Part shown: positions 60,349 through 64,000 of the stretch, in pieces
How positions within the stretch are numbered: the stretch's first letter is position 1
Layout of the letters: each line of letters begins with the position of its first letter
Assembly (NCBI GenBank): GCA_016934035.1
Contig: JAFGTP010000040.1
Coordinates: 124,001 to 188,000 of the forward strand
DNA from: Fidelibacterota bacterium
Lineage (GTDB): Bacteria; Fidelibacterota; UBA2242; JAFGTP01
Direction of reading: 5' to 3'
Length of the DNA: 64,000 bases
Made by a program: the position numbers and the translations under genes
Notes under the pieces: generated by a model
The model's database searches: none
What the model was told of the DNA's origin: nothing
Seen by the model: only the letters and a program-made list of their open reading frames with translations

Positions 60349-61122
60349 TTAATTTCTGTTCCTGACATAGATGTGCTTAATTCGTCGGTTTTCGACGTCT
60401 CTTTCATCAATTTCAAAATGGACTTTCAAGGATTTAATCAGGGGCGTAAGTTTCTGAAATCCATAGTTTCTTGGGTCAAAATCCGGTTTTTTTTTCATAA
60501 TCAGGTTGCCGACTTCTGCCAGGAAAGCCCAGCCCAGGTCATCGGCCAGATCATCGATCGTTATTTTTAACAGATTGATAAATTTATCGTCAATGGCATC
60601 AATTTCATCGTTTCCATGTGGCGCTAAACTGGGTGTGCTGGTTTTGGTTACCGGTGTTGTGCCGGCCTGTTTTCTTCCACCGGACTCAATGATTTCTATA
60701 TAGATGAATTTGTCGCAGGCTACGATGAAAGGGCCGGGTGTCTTTTTTTCGCCAATTCCAATGACCAGCATTCCCGATTCCCGCAATCGTGTCGCCAGTC
60801 TCGTGAAATCGCTGTCACTGGAAACCAGGCAGAACCCGTCAACTTTTTGGCTGTGCAGAATGTCCATGGCGTCAATGATCATGGCTGAATCGGTAGCATT
60901 TTTCCCTGATGTGTAGCTGTATTGCTGTACCGGTGTAATGGCATGTTCCAGCAAGGCCGGCTTCCAACCGGAAACTGTCGGTTTGGTCCAGTCGCCGTAT
61001 ATCCTTTTGATCGTCGGTGTTCCCAGTTTTGCGATTTCATCCAGCATGCCTTTGATATTTGAATAGGGAATGTTGTCCGCATCGATGAGCACGGCTAATT
61101 TTAAATCGTTTTTTTCTCTCAT
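60349..61122 (-). CDS. NYN ribonuclease-like domain with OST-HTH/LOTUS domain
   Basis: I start at ATG 61122, giving 257 residues; the ORF-track N-terminal extension is unlike the family. The NYN/PIN-like domain (about 5-150) has acidic residues in VLIDADN, NATDSAMIIDAMD and SSDSDFTRLATRLRESG, the DUF88/LabA pattern for metal-dependent RNA cleavage. The C-terminal ~75 residues (DDLADDLGWAFLAEVGNLIMKK...) are an OST-HTH/LOTUS-type RNA-binding domain. A role in RNA decay is inferred. Confidence 0.87.
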   Translation of the reverse strand: MREKNDLKLAVLIDADNIPYSNIKGMLDEIAKLGTPTIKRIYGDWTKPTVSGWKPALLEHAITPVQQYSYTSGKNATDSAMIIDAMDILHSQKVDGFCLVSSDSDFTRLATRLRESGMLVIGIGEKKTPGPFIVACDKFIYIEIIESGGRKQAGTTPVTKTSTPSLAPHGNDEIDAIDDKFINLLKITIDDLADDLGWAFLAEVGNLIMKKKPDFDPRNYGFQKLTPLIKSLKVHFEIDERDVENRRIKHIYVRNRN

Positions 61123-61263
61123 GGGTGTACTTTCATGGTTCTGACAAAAGAAATTGTCCGGTTTTTTTCGATTGATAAAATCATGGTGCAATTTAATCAA
61201 CTTTAGGGATTTATCAACGCACCTTTTTTTATAACATCAGTTCTATGTATGATAATTACTCAA

Positions 61264-61380
61264 TTATTTTTTAGCAGTTATCCCATGAAATATCTCATTG
61301 GAGACAATTTCGATTGTCACTTTTCCAGGTCCCGGACGATAATGGGAATTATCGTCAACAGTTGGAATCTTGTCCTGCAT
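61264..61380 (-). CDS. Possible small protein downstream of the SulP gene
   Basis: A 38-codon frame starts 6 bp after the SulP stop (MQDKIPTVDDNSHYRPGPGK, then VTIEIVSNEIFHGITAKK). Its amino acid composition looks like a protein, and the position would couple it to the transporter. There is no Shine-Dalgarno. It contains a 9-bp inverted repeat (61335-61356) that would otherwise be read as a hairpin. Too short to assign. Confidence 0.25.
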   Translation of the reverse strand: MQDKIPTVDDNSHYRPGPGKVTIEIVSNEIFHGITAKK

Positions 61381-61386
61381 GGCTTT

Positions 61387-63060
61387 TCAAGAGGCGATTT
61401 GAGCGGTTTTTTTATGAGGCAGGCTGGTGATCATTTCTAAAGCCTTATTCAGAGCATCATTGAAATTATTAAAAATCAATTCTCTGGCCAATAATTTTTC
61501 CATATGGTATTTCTCAAAGTCCTGCATGATTTCATTGTTGACACCGGAGAGAAGGACTTTAACGCCCTCTTTTTTTAATATTTTGATGGTGCCCTGAAGG
61601 TTGCGCAACCCGGTCTGATCGATGAAGGATACATGGCGCATACGAATAATCAGCACTTTGCTTTTCATCCCCAGTTCTTCAATCAGTTCGGAATACCGTT
61701 TGGCCGAACCGAAAAATAAGGGGCCGCTGATTTCATAGATTCCCAGTTCATCGGGCAATGCAGAATAATCTTCAATGATGTCGTTATCGACAATGTATTC
61801 GATGCGGTTTTCACTGATATCAGCCATCCGTTTCATGAATAATATTGCGGAAAGTACCACACCGACTTCTATGGCCACTGTCAGGTCAACAAAAACAGTC
61901 AAAAAGAAAGTGGTCAGCAAGATCAGGATATCAAAATAAGAGCCTTTCAGAATAGAGATAAACGACTTCCATTCGCTCATATTGTAGGCAACGACAATGA
62001 GAATACCTGCCAGGCAGGACATGGGAATGAGTTTGGCCCATTTTCCCAGAAAGAGCATGATCAGCAGTAATGTAATCGCGTGAATAATGCCGGATATCGG
62101 TGTTCTGCCCCCGTTTTTGACATTGGTGGCAGTGCGGGCGATAGCACCGGTGGCCGGTATGCCGCCGAAGAAGGGCGTGACGATATTGGCGATTCCCTGG
62201 GCGATGAGTTCGGTATTGGAGCGATGCTTGCCACCGATCATACCGTCGGAAACAACTGCTGATAATAAAGACTCGATACCACCCAGCAGGGCAATGGCCA
62301 GGGCTGGTTCCAGGTAATTTTTGATTTCCAGCAGATGAATTTTGGGAATATTGAAATCAAATCCGCTGGGAATATTCCCGAAATAAGTTTCGATTGTGGC
62401 CACATCCAGATGGAAAAAATGGACAATTGGAGTAATGACCAGGATGGCGATAAAAGAACCGGGGATTTTAGAGACGAATTTTTTTGAAAATACGGATATA
62501 GCAATGGTCACGACGGTCACAATCAGTGCAATCCGGTTAATCTGTCCCAGTTGGGAAAAATAAAGGACCCATTTATCATAAAAACCCGATGGTACATTAT
62601 CAATGGAAAGGCCCAGAGCATCTTTGATTTGAGTGGAAAAAATCACCAGGGCAATGCCGCTGGTAAAGCCGACAACCAGGGGGTGAGGAAAATATTTAAG
62701 CAAAGTACCCAGCCGGAAGAGGCCAAAGAGCACCATAAAAATACCGGCCAGAATCGTGGCGATGATCAGCCCGTTGGTGCCGTATTGTTCGACGATACCG
62801 TAAACAATAACGATAAATGCACCTGTAGGCCCGCCGATCTGAACACGGCTTCCGCCCAATAAGGAGATTAAAAAACCGGCAACAACCGCTGTGATAATTC
62901 CTTTTTCCGGCGAAACTCCGGAGGCCACGGCAAAGGCGATGGATAATGGAAGGGCGACAATTCCGACTACAATTCCCGCCAGTATATCACTGTAAACCTG
63001 ATGTTTGCTGATTCCGGTTTTGAGTATCGTATAGAGTTTTGGTTTAAAAATGTTGTTCAT
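61387..63060 (-). CDS. SulP family anion transporter with STAS domain
   Basis: A 557-residue inner membrane protein; I prefer ATG 63060 to the GTG four codons earlier. The transport domain (about 20-420) has the SulP signature LPLSIAFAVASGVSPEKGIITAVVAGFLISLLGG and GGPTGAFIVIVY, plus GMIGGKHRSNTELIAQGIANI. A C-terminal STAS domain (about 430-545) includes LIIRMRHVSFIDQTGLRNL. SulP proteins carry sulfate, bicarbonate or dicarboxylates. Sulfate would fit the nearby cysteine synthase, bicarbonate is the main alternative. Confidence 0.92.
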   Translation of the reverse strand: MNNIFKPKLYTILKTGISKHQVYSDILAGIVVGIVALPLSIAFAVASGVSPEKGIITAVVAGFLISLLGGSRVQIGGPTGAFIVIVYGIVEQYGTNGLIIATILAGIFMVLFGLFRLGTLLKYFPHPLVVGFTSGIALVIFSTQIKDALGLSIDNVPSGFYDKWVLYFSQLGQINRIALIVTVVTIAISVFSKKFVSKIPGSFIAILVITPIVHFFHLDVATIETYFGNIPSGFDFNIPKIHLLEIKNYLEPALAIALLGGIESLLSAVVSDGMIGGKHRSNTELIAQGIANIVTPFFGGIPATGAIARTATNVKNGGRTPISGIIHAITLLLIMLFLGKWAKLIPMSCLAGILIVVAYNMSEWKSFISILKGSYFDILILLTTFFLTVFVDLTVAIEVGVVLSAILFMKRMADISENRIEYIVDNDIIEDYSALPDELGIYEISGPLFFGSAKRYSELIEELGMKSKVLIIRMRHVSFIDQTGLRNLQGTIKILKKEGVKVLLSGVNNEIMQDFEKYHMEKLLARELIFNNFNDALNKALEMITSLPHKKTAQIAS

Positions 63061-63201
63061 TTCATATCTCACTATTGATTTGTTTCTGTTTCGAATCGTT
63101 TTAAAAAAATCTGATTTTAAATTTATTAAAATTTTTTGGAATAATTACGCAAGTTTTTTTAAGATTTTTTAATGGGGGTGACAAAATAACCGGAGTCAAT
63201 T

Positions 63202-63234
63202 GAAAAAGTCCCGAACCTTGAGAGATTCGGGACT
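63202..63234 (-). terminator. Terminator after the FucP-like gene
   Basis: AGTCCCGAA and TTCGGGACT form a perfect 9-bp stem, loop 10 nt, followed on the minus strand by TTTTTC. It lies 82 bp past the stop at 63316. Confidence 0.8.
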
Positions 63235-63315
63235 CAAACTGAAAGGGAATTTACCGGTTGAGGGCCCTGCTTTGTGAATGAAATAATCGCTTTTAGTGCA
63301 GGGCTCTGTCTGCCT

Positions 63316-64000
63316 TTATTTTTGCCGAATACGATAAAAGGCAAAGGCCCCAATAACAATAAAGGAGATCATCGGCAGGAAATAGGAGTAACTGACGCCA
63401 ATAAGGTCAATCAGTGCTCCCTGCAGTGGGGTGATGATAGCGCCACCCAGGATGGCCATGATCAGGCCGGATGAACCGACTTTGATTTCTGCGTCGGTGA
63501 GTCCTTCGCTGCCCATTCCGAAGATGGTTGGAAACATCAGGGACATAAAAGCTGAAATGCCAATCAGTGAAATGACACCGGCCATACCGCCAATAAAAAT
63601 AACACTGAGTGACAGCAAAATAGCCATGGCCGACGCAAAGAAGAGAAGTGTTTGAACTTTGTATTTTTTCATCAGCGCTGTAAAAACCCAGCGTGAAGCA
63701 CCAAATAAGACCAGTGCCCCGGTATGGTACCGCAGGGCTACTTCCGGTGTCACTTGCAGATGTTCCGGTATATAAAAATTGGTGTAGGTCCAGACGGTGA
63801 TCTGGGCGCCGACGTAAAAGAATTGGGCAATTACGGCAAAGGTGTAATTGGGTTTTTTGAATAAATCTTTGAAGGTCCTGAAAAGGTGAATGTGGTGACT
63901 GTCATCAGAAACCGAGGGCATTTTTGTCATGGCAATGAGGACCCAGACCCCAACCAGGATTGCAGCAATGGAGAGGTAGGGAAAAATGACAATGGCCAGG
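63316..64000 (-). CDS. FucP-like sugar MFS permease, 5' part outside window
   Basis: The minus frame is open to the window edge, so the listed Met at 63930 is internal; the edge sequence (LAIVIFPYLSIAAILVGVWV) is one more membrane helix. About seven C-terminal helices are visible. GAQITVWTYTNFYI, FGASRWVFTALMKK, FPTIFGMGSEGLTDAEIKVGSSGLIMAILGGAIITPLQG match the L-fucose:H+ symporter family. Members also carry glucose, galactose, mannose or N-acetylglucosamine. It ends 256 bp past the SulP start, on the same strand. Confidence 0.88.
   Translation of the reverse strand, partial: LAIVIFPYLSIAAILVGVWVLIAMTKMPSVSDDSHHIHLFRTFKDLFKKPNYTFAVIAQFFYVGAQITVWTYTNFYIPEHLQVTPEVALRYHTGALVLFGASRWVFTALMKKYKVQTLLFFASAMAILLSLSVIFIGGMAGVISLIGISAFMSLMFPTIFGMGSEGLTDAEIKVGSSGLIMAILGGAIITPLQGALIDLIGVSYSYFLPMISFIVIGAFAFYRIRQK

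Noticed and set aside
61335-61356. 9-bp inverted repeat GACGATAAT/ATTATCGTC as SulP terminator
   Set aside because: No T-tract on the minus strand, and it falls inside a possible small reading frame.
1-64000. tRNA, rRNA, CRISPR array, insertion sequence or prophage
   Set aside because: Read for regularly spaced repeats, transposase or integrase motifs and tRNA-like T-loops; none was found by eye. A tRNAscan-SE run would settle the tRNA question.

Overview
The window reads as chromosomal DNA of a Gram-negative, outer-membrane bacterium of the FCB (Fibrobacteres-Chlorobi-Bacteroidetes) superphylum, perhaps Calditrichota, KSB1 or Marinimicrobia-like. The evidence is a PorU-type C25 sortase of the type IX secretion system with a FlgD-like C-terminal domain, many lipoproteins, barrel-like outer membrane proteins ending in Phe, an AT-leaning base composition, an Ffh with its own rpsP-khpA-rimM-trmD-rplS operon, and an mraZ-rsmH-ftsL-ftsI division cluster. 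The assignment is inferred by eye, without a tree. Several genes (rpsP, CpXC gene, HAD phosphatase, lacI-type regulator, wHTH regulator) appear to start at TTG after a good Shine-Dalgarno sequence.

Layout. 1-8.5 kb (minus): start of the dcw cluster (mraZ, rsmH, ftsL, truncated ftsI) behind a perfect TTGACA-17-TAATAT promoter and an MraZ box, preceded by rodZ, maf and porU. 8.8-12.5 kb (plus): ffh, rpsP, khpA, rimM, trmD, rplS and a terminator. 12.6-15.6 kb (plus): a TrkH/KtrB-TrkA/KtrA potassium uptake pair overlapping a third, unrecognised membrane/PAS-like gene. 15.6-20.3 kb: small genes, a lipoprotein pectin methylesterase, and a membrane protein plus winged-helix regulator behind a promoter carrying two perfect 12-bp palindromes.

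20.4-25.9 kb (minus) is the most interesting part: five tightly overlapping genes for a lysine 2,3-aminomutase-like radical SAM enzyme, a GNAT-histone-deacetylase fusion, two tandem Ddl-like ATP-grasp ligases and a second GNAT. I read it as a candidate pathway that makes beta-lysine, handles an acetyl group, and ligates the product to other amino acids.

26-35 kb holds outer membrane proteins, an MBL-fold hydrolase, an S41 peptidase, a class C beta-lactamase-like enzyme, an M50-type membrane peptidase and two decayed genes, one a C-terminal remnant of the GH5 enzyme next door. 34.5-55.5 kb is a carbohydrate locus: GH5, GH3, a sensor histidine kinase, GH94, GH9, GH94, GH130, a GPH symporter, a LacI regulator, a second GH5 and an SSS symporter. 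Together they describe extracellular or periplasmic cleavage of beta-glucan and beta-mannan, import of short oligosaccharides, and cytoplasmic phosphorolysis. 55.6-64 kb contains a DUF6515-like protein, a GNAT, a transglutaminase lipoprotein, cysteine synthase, a HAD phosphatase, a NYN-LOTUS protein, a SulP transporter and the end of a FucP-like sugar permease. I found no tRNA, rRNA, CRISPR array or intact insertion sequence.
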